Source: Propionibacteriaceae bacterium | GTDB taxonomy: Bacteria > Actinomycetota > Actinomycetes > Propionibacteriales > Propionibacteriaceae | Assembly: GCA_031285505.1 (NCBI GenBank) | Contig: JAITVZ010000125.1 | Span: 1-64,000 of the forward strand | Direction: 5' to 3' | DNA length: 64,000 nucleotides | Shown: positions 1-8,869 of the stretch, one piece after another | How positions within the stretch are numbered: position 1 is the stretch's first letter | How the letters are laid out: every line of letters starts with the position of its first letter | Translations under genes and position numbers: made by a program | The notes under the pieces: model-generated | What the model was told of the DNA's origin: nothing | Database searches by the model: none | The model's input: only the letters and a program-made list of their open reading frames with translations

Positions 1-482
1 ACTTGGTCGGTGACGGTGTTCAAGTCACGAAGCGTGGTGTCATACCTGTCAGTCACACTATAGGCCGATGGCACATCCAACCCGATAAGGTCGCTGATCT
101 GGTTCGCGATGCTTTGGATACGCGTGTGGATGTCTTGGAACTGGTCACGAGAATCAGTGTGGAACCTGGTCAACTCTTTCAGGGTGTCTTCGGACAGTTT
201 CGCGTGCAGGTCGGTGTCGATCAGGTGATAGCCGTCCTTGAACAGCAAGAAACGCGCTCCCAGTTCGGCCAGGATTTCCCCGAAACTCGCGATGATGACC
301 GCGTGAACCTCACTCACGTAGGTTTTCACTGCTTGAGCGCCACTACCCTGGAACGACTCCAAGCCGACCAGAGCGTCCATCGCTCCCTGGATGGCGGTGA
401 GTTGCTCACCCCAACCACCTAGTTTGGTCTGAACGCTGAACCCTAGAGTGGTCAACTCGTCGTAATCAACACTGAATCCCAC
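1..482 (-). CDS. LXG-domain type VII secretion cargo protein (C-terminus outside window)
   Basis: The reading frame is open from a GTG at 482 to the window edge, giving the first 160 residues. The start has AAAGG eight bases upstream. The N-terminus runs GFSVDYDELTTLGFSVQTKLGG, followed by a helical stretch with L-x-F-x-G (LESFQGSGAQAVKTYVSEVH), which is the LXG-domain pattern. LXG domains target polymorphic toxins to the ESX/T7b secretion system; the toxic domain is normally at the C-terminus, which here lies beyond base 1. Three small genes immediately upstream on the same strand are typical LXG partners, which supports the call. The toxin activity cannot be known from this window. Confidence 0.75.
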   Translation of the reverse strand, partial: MGFSVDYDELTTLGFSVQTKLGGWGEQLTAIQGAMDALVGLESFQGSGAQAVKTYVSEVHAVIIASFGEILAELGARFLLFKDGYHLIDTDLHAKLSEDTLKELTRFHTDSRDQFQDIHTRIQSIANQISDLIGLDVPSAYSVTDRYDTTLRDLNTVTDQ

Positions 483-505
483 ACCAACACCTTTTCTTTC
501 TCGTG

Positions 506-784
506 TCAGCTCATTCGCATGTGCGCTGCGACCCAACGGTCCATGCGTTCAATCGCCGCACAAACCGACCGGAGCCCCTCAAGGTCTTTACCCAGCAAAG
601 CCTTGTACTTGGTCAGCAACGCCTCAACCCGAGCCAGAGCGACCCGGTACTGTCTCATCGTGTCTGACTGACATGCGATCTCAGCGACGTCACTGACCGA
701 GGGGGTCATAGCATCGGTGGATGCGCTGATACTCGATAGTGAGACATCGAATTCTGATTGTTGAACACCGACATCACCAGACAT
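506..784 (-). CDS. small helical LXG partner protein (YwqI/DUF5344-like position)
   Basis: A 92-residue, cysteine-poor helical protein (MSGDVGVQQSEFDVSLSS...). The ATG at 784 is preferred over a longer frame because AAAAGGGGAGGG lies four bases before it. It ends 23 bases before the LXG gene and follows the DUF5082-like gene by 20 bases, so the genes are one operon. In Bacillus ywqHIJ-type loci a protein of this size and position binds the LXG domain as a targeting partner. The family assignment rests on position, size and helical character rather than a clear signature motif. Confidence 0.6.
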   Translation of the reverse strand: MSGDVGVQQSEFDVSLSSISASTDAMTPSVSDVAEIACQSDTMRQYRVALARVEALLTKYKALLGKDLEGLRSVCAAIERMDRWVAAHMRMS

Positions 785-804
785 GTCACCCTCCCCTTTT
801 GCTG

Positions 805-1218
805 TCAGTTCACCGCTGAGCGAATGTCGGCCCACAGGCCGTTGATCGCGTTCGCGAGCCAGCCGATCACCCCACCAAGATCACGAGACTGGTTCTCCAG
901 TTCAGTGATCCTGTGGATCACAGCATCCAGCATCGCGTCTGTCGAAGTGCGATAGGCATCCAAATCCCTGCCCAGGGCGTCTTTGACATGATCGTGATAT
1001 TGGTCACGCGTTTGCCCGGCCCACGTCTCACCTGGATCCTCGTGTTGACGAACCGCTTCTCTCACCTCACCGGTCTCGGTTTTCTCGGTGGCGAGTTGAC
1101 GTTCAGCACTGCGGAGTCGTTCTATCTGATCCTCGATGGCACGCTTGTCGTCTTCTGCGCGGGACTTCTCGGCTGATTTACGGTTGGCTTCACGCCGCAT
1201 CGAGTCGGTGTCAGACAT
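805..1218 (-). CDS. coiled-coil LXG partner protein (YwqH/DUF5082-like)
   Basis: A 137-residue protein, MSDTDSMRREANRKSAEKSR..., rich in Lys, Arg, Glu and Asp. The first 50 residues form a predicted coiled coil (IEDQIERLRSAERQLATEK), and a second helical half contains W-A-G (ETWAGQTRDQY), resembling the W-x-G turn of ESX helical hairpins. DUF5082-type proteins occupy this place ahead of LXG toxins in Firmicutes. The longer upstream frame is rejected because the ATG at 1218 marks the start of conserved-looking sequence. It probably acts as a cytoplasmic targeting partner for the downstream LXG protein. Confidence 0.6.
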   Translation of the reverse strand: MSDTDSMRREANRKSAEKSRAEDDKRAIEDQIERLRSAERQLATEKTETGEVREAVRQHEDPGETWAGQTRDQYHDHVKDALGRDLDAYRTSTDAMLDAVIHRITELENQSRDLGGVIGWLANAINGLWADIRSAVN

Positions 1219-1228
1219 CACAGGAAAC

Positions 1229-1564
1229 CTATGCTGACTGGCTGGCTTGAGTTTGCTCGTTGATCTCGACTGGGTTGCCTCGCAGGAACGTCGTTTTAGC
1301 AAGCCAGTTGTTGATGTTCTCCACCATCATGGTGTTATCCTCGTCTCGGAAACCCTCGAACACGACCCTGGCGATATCCTCATGATTGAAATATCCAAGC
1401 TGGTCACCCACCAACCCCTCTGGATACACGCAACCGCCATAGTCGAACACTCTGGTTTCCCCTGTGATGTTCGCAGCCAGACCACGCGCGACGATCAAAG
1501 TCTTACGGATGGCACCACGAACCACCACAACACTACCCAAAGGTAGAAACTCCACCCTATCCAT
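1229..1564 (-). CDS. DUF4176 family protein
   Basis: A 111-residue protein with the DUF4176 hallmark near the N-terminus: LPLGSVVVVRGAIRKTLIVARGL, then a YGGCVYPEGLVG segment and NHEDIARVVFEGFRDEDN. DUF4176 proteins recur beside LXG toxins and other T7b secretion genes; their molecular role is not established. This is the first gene of the minus-strand operon and ends 10 bases before the DUF5082-like gene. GAAGGGA lies about 13 bases before the ATG. Together the four genes make a compact T7SS cargo module without any secretion ATPase in the window. Confidence 0.75.
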   Translation of the reverse strand: MDRVEFLPLGSVVVVRGAIRKTLIVARGLAANITGETRVFDYGGCVYPEGLVGDQLGYFNHEDIARVVFEGFRDEDNTMMVENINNWLAKTTFLRGNPVEINEQTQASQSA

Positions 1565-2844
1565 AGCAAGCAGAATCCCTTCACCAACACTTCACAGGCA
1601 ACTTCTCAGCAAGCCCCTGAACCCATAGTGGAACGTCAAACCAAGCTACAGCCCAACCGGATAACAGACTAGCACCAACCCGCAATTGCCGAAATAGCGT
1701 TCAGGAACCAGAAACTGCGCCGGGGCCAAGGCCACACACTATGCTCAACACGTCCTGAATGCCACGATTCTTCACCAGCTGAGACAGGCCACTATCCCGA
1801 AGCCAAATCAGGATTAATCGGGACCGCTGACGTTGGGCGCAGTCGCGCAGCCATCTGTGCCCTTGGCCATATCTCGTGCAGCCCCGGCCGCCGTCCCCCT
1901 GACCATAATCTTTGGCGCTCGCCATGATCCCGCCCACGGGTCCAAGCATTGACCGCCAGCGGCCCGACCATCAGCCAGATGACGTCATCGTCGTGGCTCT
2001 AGCTACCTGACACAGACACTCACTTTATCTAACTACAGTCATACGAACGGCCGTAAAGCCGATTCATTGCTCGTCTTACGCAAATAACTGCTGTTTCTCG
2101 CCCGTGAGATGACATATATGCGCACCTACACCATGCTGGGAAAAGCGACCGGCGCCATGAAGGCGGGGGGACATGGCCACCGCAGTGGTGATTGGCGACG
2201 ATTTGACCAGGGGGAATGCCACCAGCGCCTTTGTGCGTCAGCCAGGGGCAAACGGCAGTGGCAGTGGCTGACATCGCCTGGGCGGACGATCTGGCGTCCA
2301 GCGGCAGGTCGTGTCACCATCGGCGGATGCCAACTGGCCGAGGAGTAAGACGGGCTGGACGCCAATAGACCAACGACAACGCCGCAAGGCGCTGCACTCG
2401 AGCTCAACCCAGCAACGAATTGCCGGTGCGAGACACCACTGGCCATAGCCAGTGGGCCGGCGAGCCGCGACCTGCCGACCAGTCAGCATCAATCAGCAAC
2501 CAGGCCAATCGATGATCACACGCCGTCGATTAGCTGACGCCAAAGGGCGGGGAGTCAGCCCCGACTCTCCTCACCCTTGGCCGGTAAATTGCCTCGTTTT
2601 GCAGAAAACGAGCGTGCCAGCAAGAACAAAAACTACACGTGAGCTGGATGCACTGGTGACCCAGAGCCCGTGGCCTACCCCTGATCGGTGGGCGGAGCAC
2701 CGCCGTCGCACCGCTCCATGACAAATCAGCCGACATCGCCACCATGGTTATAGGCATGAGAACTGTTGAACAAGCGTCCATGAATAGCGATTCACCGCCA
2801 ATGACCAACCCGCAGCCACCGTCGACCACCACCGTTGATCGATT
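1565..2844. other. 1.28 kb without a convincing gene
   Basis: Short open frames occur on both strands but none has a plausible ribosome site plus a recognisable protein pattern. The minus-strand stretch around 1770-1990 reads through DDDVIWLMVGPLAVNAW before reaching stops, and may be a decayed gene. The promoter of the DUF4176-LXG operon must lie just right of 1564, and that of the Phd-VapC pair at the other end. Confidence 0.4.
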
Positions 2845-2867
2845 GCTTAGTCAACTATTGACTAAGC
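2845..2867. promoter_or_regulatory. perfect inverted repeat, probable antitoxin operator
   Basis: GCTTAGTCAA and its exact reverse complement TTGACTAAGC are separated by CTA. The palindrome ends 26 bases before the antitoxin ATG at 2894. Phd/YefM antitoxins commonly repress their own promoter through such palindromes, so this is the likely autoregulatory site. Confidence 0.6.
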
Positions 2868-2893
2868 AGCTCAGCAACCGATACGGTGATGCC

Positions 2894-3157
2894 ATGAAAG
2901 CGGTTAATGTGCTCGACGCCAAGACCCACTTCTCCGAACTATTGGCCAGAGCCGAGCGAGGCGAAGAAGTGATTGTCGCTCGGGCCGGTCGACCGGTCGC
3001 CAAGCTGGTGGCGCTTGGCGATCTACCACCGCGGATTCTCGGGAAAGGCTTCGCTGGCCTGCAGGTTGACCTGTCAGACAGCAGCTTCTTCGCTGCCCTG
3101 CCCAACGAAGAGCTCGACGCCTGGGAAGGCGCTGACGACCGCGAGGCGATCGGATAG
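2894..3157 (+). CDS. Phd/YefM-type antitoxin
   Basis: An 87-residue protein beginning MKAVNVLDAKTHFSELLARAERGEEVIVARAGRPVAKLVAL, the standard Phd/YefM DNA-binding fold in which a Lys-to-Phe helix precedes the EEV-IVARAGRPVA strand. The C-terminal half (LPNEELDAWEGADD) is the acidic toxin-binding tail. A longer frame upstream is rejected because family similarity starts at the ATG at 2894, downstream of the palindrome at 2845-2867. The last base of the stop codon is the first base of the toxin's GTG, so the pair is translationally coupled. It should neutralise the neighbouring VapC and repress the operon. Confidence 0.85.
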   Translation: MKAVNVLDAKTHFSELLARAERGEEVIVARAGRPVAKLVALGDLPPRILGKGFAGLQVDLSDSSFFAALPNEELDAWEGADDREAIG

Positions 3158-3555
3158 TGAGATATCTGCTAGATACCCATGTCATCATCTGGATGACGAT
3201 GGCGCCCGATCGTCTCCCTGAAAGCTTGCGCCAGCGACTGACCTGGCCGGCCGCGCAATTGTTCGTCTCAGCCGCCAGCGCCATGGAGATCGCCACCAAA
3301 GTGCGCATCGGCAAACTGGAGGCAGCCAAGCAGCTGACCGAGGAACACTCATGGGACCAAATGCTCAGGGATTACCGAGCGATCGAACTGCCGATCTCAC
3401 TGCGCCATTCACTCTTGGCAGGCAGCCTTGACTGGCAACACCGTGACCCCTTCGATCGCTTCCTGGCCGCCCAGTCAATCCTTGATGATCTGCCACTGGT
3501 CACGGCCGACCGGGACTTCGCTGGCTTGACCGGTCTGACGACCCTCTGGGAGTGA
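3157..3555 (+). CDS. vapC: VapC-family PIN-domain toxin
   Basis: A 132-residue PIN ribonuclease: MRYLLDTHVIIWMTM has the first catalytic Asp (LLDTH), SAASAMEIATKV supplies the conserved Glu, and DPFDRFLAAQSILDDLPLVTADRDF carries the later acidic residues. PIN toxins of this type cleave RNA, often tRNA, when not bound by their antitoxin. The GTG start overlaps the antitoxin stop by one base. Length and motif order match the LLDTHVxxW subgroup that pairs with Phd-type antitoxins. Confidence 0.88.
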   Translation: MRYLLDTHVIIWMTMAPDRLPESLRQRLTWPAAQLFVSAASAMEIATKVRIGKLEAAKQLTEEHSWDQMLRDYRAIELPISLRHSLLAGSLDWQHRDPFDRFLAAQSILDDLPLVTADRDFAGLTGLTTLWE

Positions 3556-3707
3556 CAGCTCTCGCTGATCTGCCGGTCTAACGAGTATCTGGGCCGGTCG
3601 GCGCCCCCTGCCTTGCCCGGTTTGACGCTGAGCTGACCGGTCGTGCGCTGGCCGATCCGGCCGATCTGACGATCCCCCTAGGGCAACACGGCCACCCCGC
3701 CAGCGCC

Positions 3708-4643
3708 CTACCCGCCCATCCGATCCTGGTTGGCCTCATACCAGTCGTTCATTGGGCCGAAGAGCAGCTCATAAAGCGCCGCTTGGCGATCCATTTCGCC
3801 CGTCTCCTGCTCCGTGAAACTGCTGGGATCACCGGCTGGCAGATCGGGGAAGTCAAAGTTGATGTTCGGCGTCGGCCGCAACAATTCGGTCGGCATATCC
3901 TCGTTGGGGTGCTCGTCGAACCAATCCCATTGCGCCTCCTGGATTGCTGGATCCCAATTGGGGCAGGCCTCCAGCAATTGCGACAACTGCTCGGGGCTGA
4001 TCGTGCCCGGCAGCAGGATCGTCGGCGACTGCTGATAATCCTTCAGATCGGTCGGCATCGTTGAATCCTTGAGGGCGGGGAAGCCGTTCTCGCGGGCACA
4101 AGCGGCCCACTCGTTGTTGACGTCGACCTGTTGCTGGGTCTGCTCAGGATCCATGCCCGGATCATCGGCGTTCCAGGCAGCTTGCTGGTCATAACCCGTC
4201 TGGTCGAGACACTGCCCGTAGATCTGCGAGTGATCGACGCCATCGACCAGCAAACCGATCCCCTCCCCGTTCTGGAAATCCTCCATCGCTTGCTGCTCGG
4301 CGGCGCTGGCCTCGGTCGGCACACTGGTCATCCCAAAATCCTCGCCGCGAACGACATAGGGCAGGGCATCTTGCATGGAAGAGCCATAACCGACTGTGGT
4401 CAGCTCACCCTTGGAATTCTCCTGAAGATACACCGGCACGCCGGCGTCATTCATGCAGTCGTAGAACTCCTTGGCCACCAGCACCAGTTGATTGCCGCCG
4501 GCCGCTCCGGCCTGGCTGCCACCCAGCGTCGGTAGATCCGGATTGCCTGCCGTGCAGGCTGACAGGCCGATCAGAGCGACAGCGACCACCAAGGCGCTCT
4601 TACCCCAGCCTGATCCACGACGATTACCCCGGCGTTGTGCCAT
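3708..4643 (-). CDS. hypothetical secreted lipoprotein
   Basis: A 311-residue protein with an Arg-rich n-region (MAQRRGNRRGSGWGK), a hydrophobic core and a lipobox LSAC, so the mature protein should be lipid-anchored outside the membrane at Cys29. The mature part is acidic and rich in Gln, Asn and Pro, with four cysteines (DCMNDAGV, GQCLDQTG, WAACARENG, EACPNW) that could form two disulfides. No catalytic motif is visible. The promoter region carries the 21-bp motif at 4711-4731, shared with the divergent zinc ribbon gene and the MFS gene at 10.3 kb. Confidence 0.65.
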   Translation of the reverse strand: MAQRRGNRRGSGWGKSALVVAVALIGLSACTAGNPDLPTLGGSQAGAAGGNQLVLVAKEFYDCMNDAGVPVYLQENSKGELTTVGYGSSMQDALPYVVRGEDFGMTSVPTEASAAEQQAMEDFQNGEGIGLLVDGVDHSQIYGQCLDQTGYDQQAAWNADDPGMDPEQTQQQVDVNNEWAACARENGFPALKDSTMPTDLKDYQQSPTILLPGTISPEQLSQLLEACPNWDPAIQEAQWDWFDEHPNEDMPTELLRPTPNINFDFPDLPAGDPSSFTEQETGEMDRQAALYELLFGPMNDWYEANQDRMGG

Positions 4644-4710
4644 GTCGATCCTCTCATCAATGAGACAGTTGCATTATATCAATTCTGGACGGCAGGCGGC
4701 CCGCGCCAGA

Positions 4711-4731
4711 CCTAGACGATTAATTCCAAGG
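4711..4731 (-). promoter_or_regulatory. shared 21-bp motif, copy 1
   Basis: On the minus strand this reads CCT-TGGAATTAATCGTCTA-GG, pointing toward the lipoprotein gene that starts at 4643. It matches the copies at 4808-4828 (plus strand) and 11942-11962 (minus strand) at all but one to three positions, always oriented toward the next start codon. It may be an operator or part of a promoter. Confidence 0.5.
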
Positions 4732-4807
4732 CAGCGAGGCCTGTCGGACACTCGGCGTTCTAGTGGCCTTGCCACAACACCATCTGACCGTCACCGATAC
4801 GACCAAT

Positions 4808-4828
4808 CCTTGGAATCAATCGTCTACC
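4808..4828 (+). promoter_or_regulatory. shared 21-bp motif, copy 2
   Basis: The core TTGGAATCAATCGTCTA is identical to the copy before the MFS transporter. It lies 45 bases before the zinc ribbon gene's GTG, in the opposite orientation to copy 1 about 76 bases away, so the divergent pair may be co-regulated. Confidence 0.5.
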
Positions 4829-4873
4829 ATATAGGGAATGACTGTTGTGCCAGTCGTGAGGAGGAATTACATC

Positions 4874-5086
4874 GTGGAGCAAAGACAGTTCGTTTGTGTC
4901 AAATGTGGCTGCAACCAGTATGACCAAGACCAATTTCAAGCAACTGGCGGTAACTTTGCCAAGTTCATGAATATCCAAAACAAGAAGATGATCACCATCA
5001 GCTGCCGAAACTGCGGCTATACAGAGCTCTACCGTGCATCTACCAGCACCGGCGCCAACGTGCTTGATTTCCTGTTGAATGGTTGA
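4874..5086 (+). CDS. small zinc ribbon protein (DUF2082-like)
   Basis: A 70-residue protein: EQRQFVCVKCGCNQYD, then CRNCGYTELYRAS. The CxxC...CxxC arrangement gives four zinc ligands, and the ending GANVLDFLLNG is typical of the DUF2082 (zinc-ribbon nucleic-acid-binding) group. The GTG at 4874 is chosen because GAGGAGGAAT lies upstream at proper spacing; an ATG twelve codons earlier lacks this. Function in the family is unknown. The gene is convergent with the helicase and divergent from the lipoprotein gene, with which it shares the 21-bp motif. Confidence 0.75.
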   Translation: MEQRQFVCVKCGCNQYDQDQFQATGGNFAKFMNIQNKKMITISCRNCGYTELYRASTSTGANVLDFLLNG

Positions 5087-5149
5087 TCAATAGCGCCGGC
5101 CCAAGCCACTCCCAGTGGCGTGACACCTCATACAAGTGAGCCCCCAAAC

Positions 5150-7804
5150 CTAACCGTCCTGGCGACTGACGTCGGTCACCCGCATCACCAAACGTTCCGC
5201 CCGATCGCTGGCCGCTGGATCGACCAAGGCCTGGATCGACCAATCGTGGTTGCCCTGCGGGTCGGCGATGATCTGACGGACCGCCCACAAGGGTTGACCG
5301 GGCTTGACCATGAACAAAGCCGGGCCGCGGGCCGCCGCGTCGGTGCCGATGGTGTCATGCTCATCCCAGTAGTCCGACAGCGCTTCGTCCCACTGATCGC
5401 CGGTCCAGGCCGACGCCGACCAGGCGTCACCAGTCCAACCGTCGACCGATCCAGCCCAAGGATCGAGCCAATCGCCCGGCGCCACCCGGCCGACCGGCGG
5501 GGTCCAGCCGGGCGCCGATGACGCCTCCAGCCAAAGGCGATTGGCCTCATCCTCCAAGGCTTCCAAGGCGTCGACATCGTCATCGGCGGCCAACAACACC
5601 CGGCGGAAGAGGGCGTTGCGGATCAGGGTGGTGAAGACCTTGGCATTGCCGGTCAAGGGGCGTTCCGGCGCCGGTGGTCGCGGCCCAGTGGCGTCGCCGG
5701 GGTGGCTCAAGGCGTCCCACTCGTCGAGCAGCGACGAATCGGTCATGGCCACCACCTCACCCAACCAGTCGATCAGGTCGGTCAACTCCGGGGTGCGACT
5801 GGCCTCGGGGATGGTTTGCCGCAAAGCCCGATGGGCATCCGACAGGTAACGCAGCAACAGCCCTTCACTGCGTTGCACCTTGTAGAAGGCGGCGAATTCA
5901 CCAAAGGTCATGGCCCGCTCGAACATGTCGCGGACGATCGACTTCGGTGACAGCCGGGCCTCGGCGATCCAGGGGCGGGTTTGGCCAAAGACCGCCAAGG
6001 CGCCTTCGAGCAGCTCGGCCAGGGGCCGGGGCCAAGTGACCTCATCAACCAGCCGAATCCGCTCGTCGTAATCAACCCCGTCGGCCTTCAACGAAGCGAT
6101 CAGCTCGCCGCGGGCCTGATTCTGCTGGGCCAACAAAATGACAGTCGGATCTTCCAAGGTGGACTCGACGATGCTGACCATGTCCAGGGCGAAATCCGGC
6201 GATGCGGCGTCGAGCAGCTCGAAGGCCGCCAAGGCGAAGGCCGACAGCGGCTGGTTGAGGGCGAAGCCATCCTGCAGCTCCTCGGCCAGATCATAGTGCC
6301 GCCCGCCGGCGGTCGGTCGATCGCGGCGCACCACCACGCCGGCCCGGAGCAGGGCCTTACCCAATTGAACGGCTCGCAGCAGCAGGCGACGCCGGCCCTT
6401 GGCGTCAGGCACGGCGGCGTCGATGATGTGGACCAGGGCGGCAGCCGTGTCTTGGTCGCGTTGCAGCAGATGCAGCAGCATGGCGTGGCTGACCATCATC
6501 GTCGGGTGCAAGGTCTCGGGCGCAGCGGCGATCAATTTGTCGAAGGAGGCCTCGGAATAATTGGCCCGACCCGGCGCTGGCTTGGCCTTACGCATGCTGC
6601 GCAGCTTCATGGCGTCACCGCCGGCCTTCAACTCCAAGCGGGTGTTCTCGACCTCGTGATCGGGGGCCTGGGCGACGACATAGCCAACCGTGTCGAAGCC
6701 AGCCCTCCCCGCCCGACCGGCCAATTGATGGAACTCCCGGGCTCGCAACAGCCGTTCGCGGTGGCCGTCGAACTTGACCAAGGAGGCGAACAGCACCGTC
6801 CTGATCGGCACATTGATGCCCACTCCCAAAGTGTCGGTGCCGCAAATGACCTTGAGTAGACCCAGGCCGGCCAGCACCTCGACTAGGCGGCGGTATTTCG
6901 GTAACAACCCGGCGTGATGCACCCCGATGCCAGCGTCAAGCAGACGGCGCAGGGTCGGCCCGAAGCCCGGTGAGAAGCGGAAATCGGCCATCGCCTGGTG
7001 GATGGCGCGGCGTTCATCCGGGGTGATCAGTGGCATCGACATCAAGGCCTGAGCCTGTTCGGTGGCGCCCTTCTGCGTCGGATGGACGACATAGATCGGC
7101 GCTTGGGCATCATGGACCAAGCTGGCGATGGTGTCGTGGATGGCAGTGCGTTGATAGCTGTAGAGCAAGGGCACCGGCCGGGTGGCCTCGCCGATCTGCT
7201 CGGTGGCCCGCCCGGTGCTGGCGGTCAAGGCGTCGACCAGGGCGCTGACATCGCCAAGCGTGGCCGACATGATCATGAATTGGGCTTGAGGCAACTCCGA
7301 CAAGGGCACTTGCCAGGCCCAGCCGCGATCCCGGTCAGCGATGAAATGGAATTCGTCAGCCACCACCAGGTCGATGTCGGCGCTCGACCCTTGGCGTAAG
7401 GCGATGTTGGCCAGGATCTCGGCGGTGCAACAGACGATCGGCGCTTCCGGGTTGACGGAAGCATCCCCGGTGACCATGCCGACCAGATCCGGCCCGAAGA
7501 TCTCACACAAGGCGAAGAACTTCTCTGACACCAACGCCTTGATCGGCGCCGTGTAATAGGAGCGGCCCCGAGCTGCCAGGGTGGCGAAGTGCCCGGCGGT
7601 GGCGATCAGCGATTTACCCGAGCCGGTCGGGGTGGTGATGACAGTGTTGTCACCGGCCAAGGTGGCGATCAAGGCGGCCGCCTGATGATCGTAGAGCGCC
7701 AAATCATGATCGCCGACCCAGGATTCGAAGGCGGCGAAAAGAGCATCCGGATTGTGGGCCTCGGCGCCGCGGGGCAAGCGATCAGTCAGTAGCGAAAGGG
7801 TCAC
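5150..7804 (-). CDS. DEAD/DEAH-box helicase with DUF3516 C-terminus
   Basis: An 884-residue superfamily 2 helicase. Visible motifs are Walker A TPTGSGKS (Lys64), motif II as DEFH in VVADEFHFIADRDRGWAW, motif III SATLGD, GTDTLGVGINVPIRTVLF, and motif VI QLAGRAGRAGFD. The rest, after about residue 400, is the alpha-helical DUF3516 region found on actinobacterial Ski2-like helicases, probably RNA helicases. The final 200 residues contain a Trp/Asp-rich segment (GDWLDPWAGSVDGWTGDAW). It is a single, complete gene with a short 3' gap to the zinc ribbon gene. Substrate and partners are not evident from context. Confidence 0.88.
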   Translation of the reverse strand: MTLSLLTDRLPRGAEAHNPDALFAAFESWVGDHDLALYDHQAAALIATLAGDNTVITTPTGSGKSLIATAGHFATLAARGRSYYTAPIKALVSEKFFALCEIFGPDLVGMVTGDASVNPEAPIVCCTAEILANIALRQGSSADIDLVVADEFHFIADRDRGWAWQVPLSELPQAQFMIMSATLGDVSALVDALTASTGRATEQIGEATRPVPLLYSYQRTAIHDTIASLVHDAQAPIYVVHPTQKGATEQAQALMSMPLITPDERRAIHQAMADFRFSPGFGPTLRRLLDAGIGVHHAGLLPKYRRLVEVLAGLGLLKVICGTDTLGVGINVPIRTVLFASLVKFDGHRERLLRAREFHQLAGRAGRAGFDTVGYVVAQAPDHEVENTRLELKAGGDAMKLRSMRKAKPAPGRANYSEASFDKLIAAAPETLHPTMMVSHAMLLHLLQRDQDTAAALVHIIDAAVPDAKGRRRLLLRAVQLGKALLRAGVVVRRDRPTAGGRHYDLAEELQDGFALNQPLSAFALAAFELLDAASPDFALDMVSIVESTLEDPTVILLAQQNQARGELIASLKADGVDYDERIRLVDEVTWPRPLAELLEGALAVFGQTRPWIAEARLSPKSIVRDMFERAMTFGEFAAFYKVQRSEGLLLRYLSDAHRALRQTIPEASRTPELTDLIDWLGEVVAMTDSSLLDEWDALSHPGDATGPRPPAPERPLTGNAKVFTTLIRNALFRRVLLAADDDVDALEALEDEANRLWLEASSAPGWTPPVGRVAPGDWLDPWAGSVDGWTGDAWSASAWTGDQWDEALSDYWDEHDTIGTDAAARGPALFMVKPGQPLWAVRQIIADPQGNHDWSIQALVDPAASDRAERLVMRVTDVSRQDG

Positions 7805-7898
7805 CCCCCTATCGTTTCATGCCGGGGCAAGCTGGATGACAAGCGCGATTGACCTGAGTCGCCACCCCGGCGCTGCGCCAATCCACCAAATTGGCAAG

Positions 7899-8028
7899 GC
7901 CTTGTTGGATCAGGTTGACATGCCCTCGGGTGCTGCACCGACGCAGCGTGATCCGGCCCCCCAATGACCCGCCAGGATCATCGCACCGCCGACAACCCCG
8001 GCACCAGGTCAACGCTGGTCTAACAGAG
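7899..8028. repeat. dispersed inverted-end repeat, divergent copy A
   Basis: The segment contains GTTGACATG near its left end and GTCAACGCTGGTCTAACAGAG-like sequence at its right end, plus the internal GCACCGACGC block. These match the 119-bp elements at 54983-55101 and 62329-62447, though this copy is about 11 bp longer and more diverged, mostly in the left arm. Confidence 0.55.
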
Positions 8029-8137
8029 CTATTGGCCAAATGTTGGTAACCAGCGCAATGTGGTGGATCAACGCCGTCGGGCGGCTCTCCCCCCTGTTTT
8101 CGCCTCGGGATTGGGGGTATCGACTGACTCAGGTCAA

Positions 8138-8869
8138 TTAACGGTCGATGATTGCCTGCAAACGCTCGACGAACACCCCCAGATCAGCGGGGGCATTGTC
8201 CCTCTGACCGTTGGACGAATAGCGACTCAACGATGAGTCGCTGCGACAAACCGTGATTGACCAGTTGGTGTAGGCGCCTGTCTCACCATTGGTTGAATAA
8301 TGCTCAGGATAGTAGTGGCTCCAATCAGGGAGAGTGTCATCAAGCAGCACCGTCACATCCGCGATGACATCGGACGTCAGAGCGGCACTGTTTTGTGGGT
8401 TCGACACCCCCAAAACCGACTGCGCCGATGCCCAGGCAACCTGCTCATCATCCGCATTCAACCAATACTGCTCCGGAAAAGACGCATCCGGTCGCCATAG
8501 CTCAACCAGCAATTGGCGCCAACCCTGCAAGTCGTCTGGTGCCACCACTGAATCGTCGCCTGGATTGTGCAACAGGAACTGCCACTGATCCCGTTCACTG
8601 GCCTGATCTCGCCAGGTGTTCAGTGCTTGTCGCAACTCCTCCGGTGTCCAGCTTGTCCGACCAGAGCGGAGGATGGCTTCGCTCAGATCGACGCGATAGG
8701 TATCTGCCGGTGTGATCCCTGCGCACTGGAGCAGCGGCGCCAGAACCTGTTGGCTTGTCAGGTCGTCCGAGCGCTCATCAATTGAGCAACTGGGTGTTCC
8801 TGATGCTCCGGGAACACACGCGTTCAGCCCCATGAATAATGTTAAAGATAGCATAATAATTCCAATCAT
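8138..8869 (-). CDS. secreted lipoprotein, candidate immunity protein
   Basis: A 243-residue protein with a short signal peptide MIGIIMLSLTLFMGLNAC; the lipobox LNAC puts the lipidated Cys at residue 18. The mature part has paired cysteines (SCSIDERSDDL and LQCAGITPAD) and no enzyme motif. The longer frame overlaps the upstream gene by over 100 bases and is rejected, although the ribosome site at 8869 is weak. It starts 95 bases after the WXG100 metallopeptidase gene on the same strand. Toxins acting outside the membrane are often neutralised by lipoproteins, so an immunity role is inferred from position and location only. Confidence 0.6.
   Translation of the reverse strand: MIGIIMLSLTLFMGLNACVPGASGTPSCSIDERSDDLTSQQVLAPLLQCAGITPADTYRVDLSEAILRSGRTSWTPEELRQALNTWRDQASERDQWQFLLHNPGDDSVVAPDDLQGWRQLLVELWRPDASFPEQYWLNADDEQVAWASAQSVLGVSNPQNSAALTSDVIADVTVLLDDTLPDWSHYYPEHYSTNGETGAYTNWSITVCRSDSSLSRYSSNGQRDNAPADLGVFVERLQAIIDR

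Noticed and set aside
4711-4828. 21-bp motif as a plain sigma-70 promoter
   Set aside because: TTGGAA could be a -35 box, but no -10 box occurs at consistent spacing across the three copies.
5087-5149. GCCACT-ccc-AGTGGC hairpin between zinc ribbon and helicase genes
   Set aside because: Only a six-base stem without a T-run; too weak to call as a terminator.
5981-6859. Plus-strand 292-codon open frame
   Set aside because: It lies wholly inside the helicase gene on the opposite strand; composition is Gly/Gln-rich as expected of an antisense frame in high-GC DNA, and no ribosome site or motif is present.
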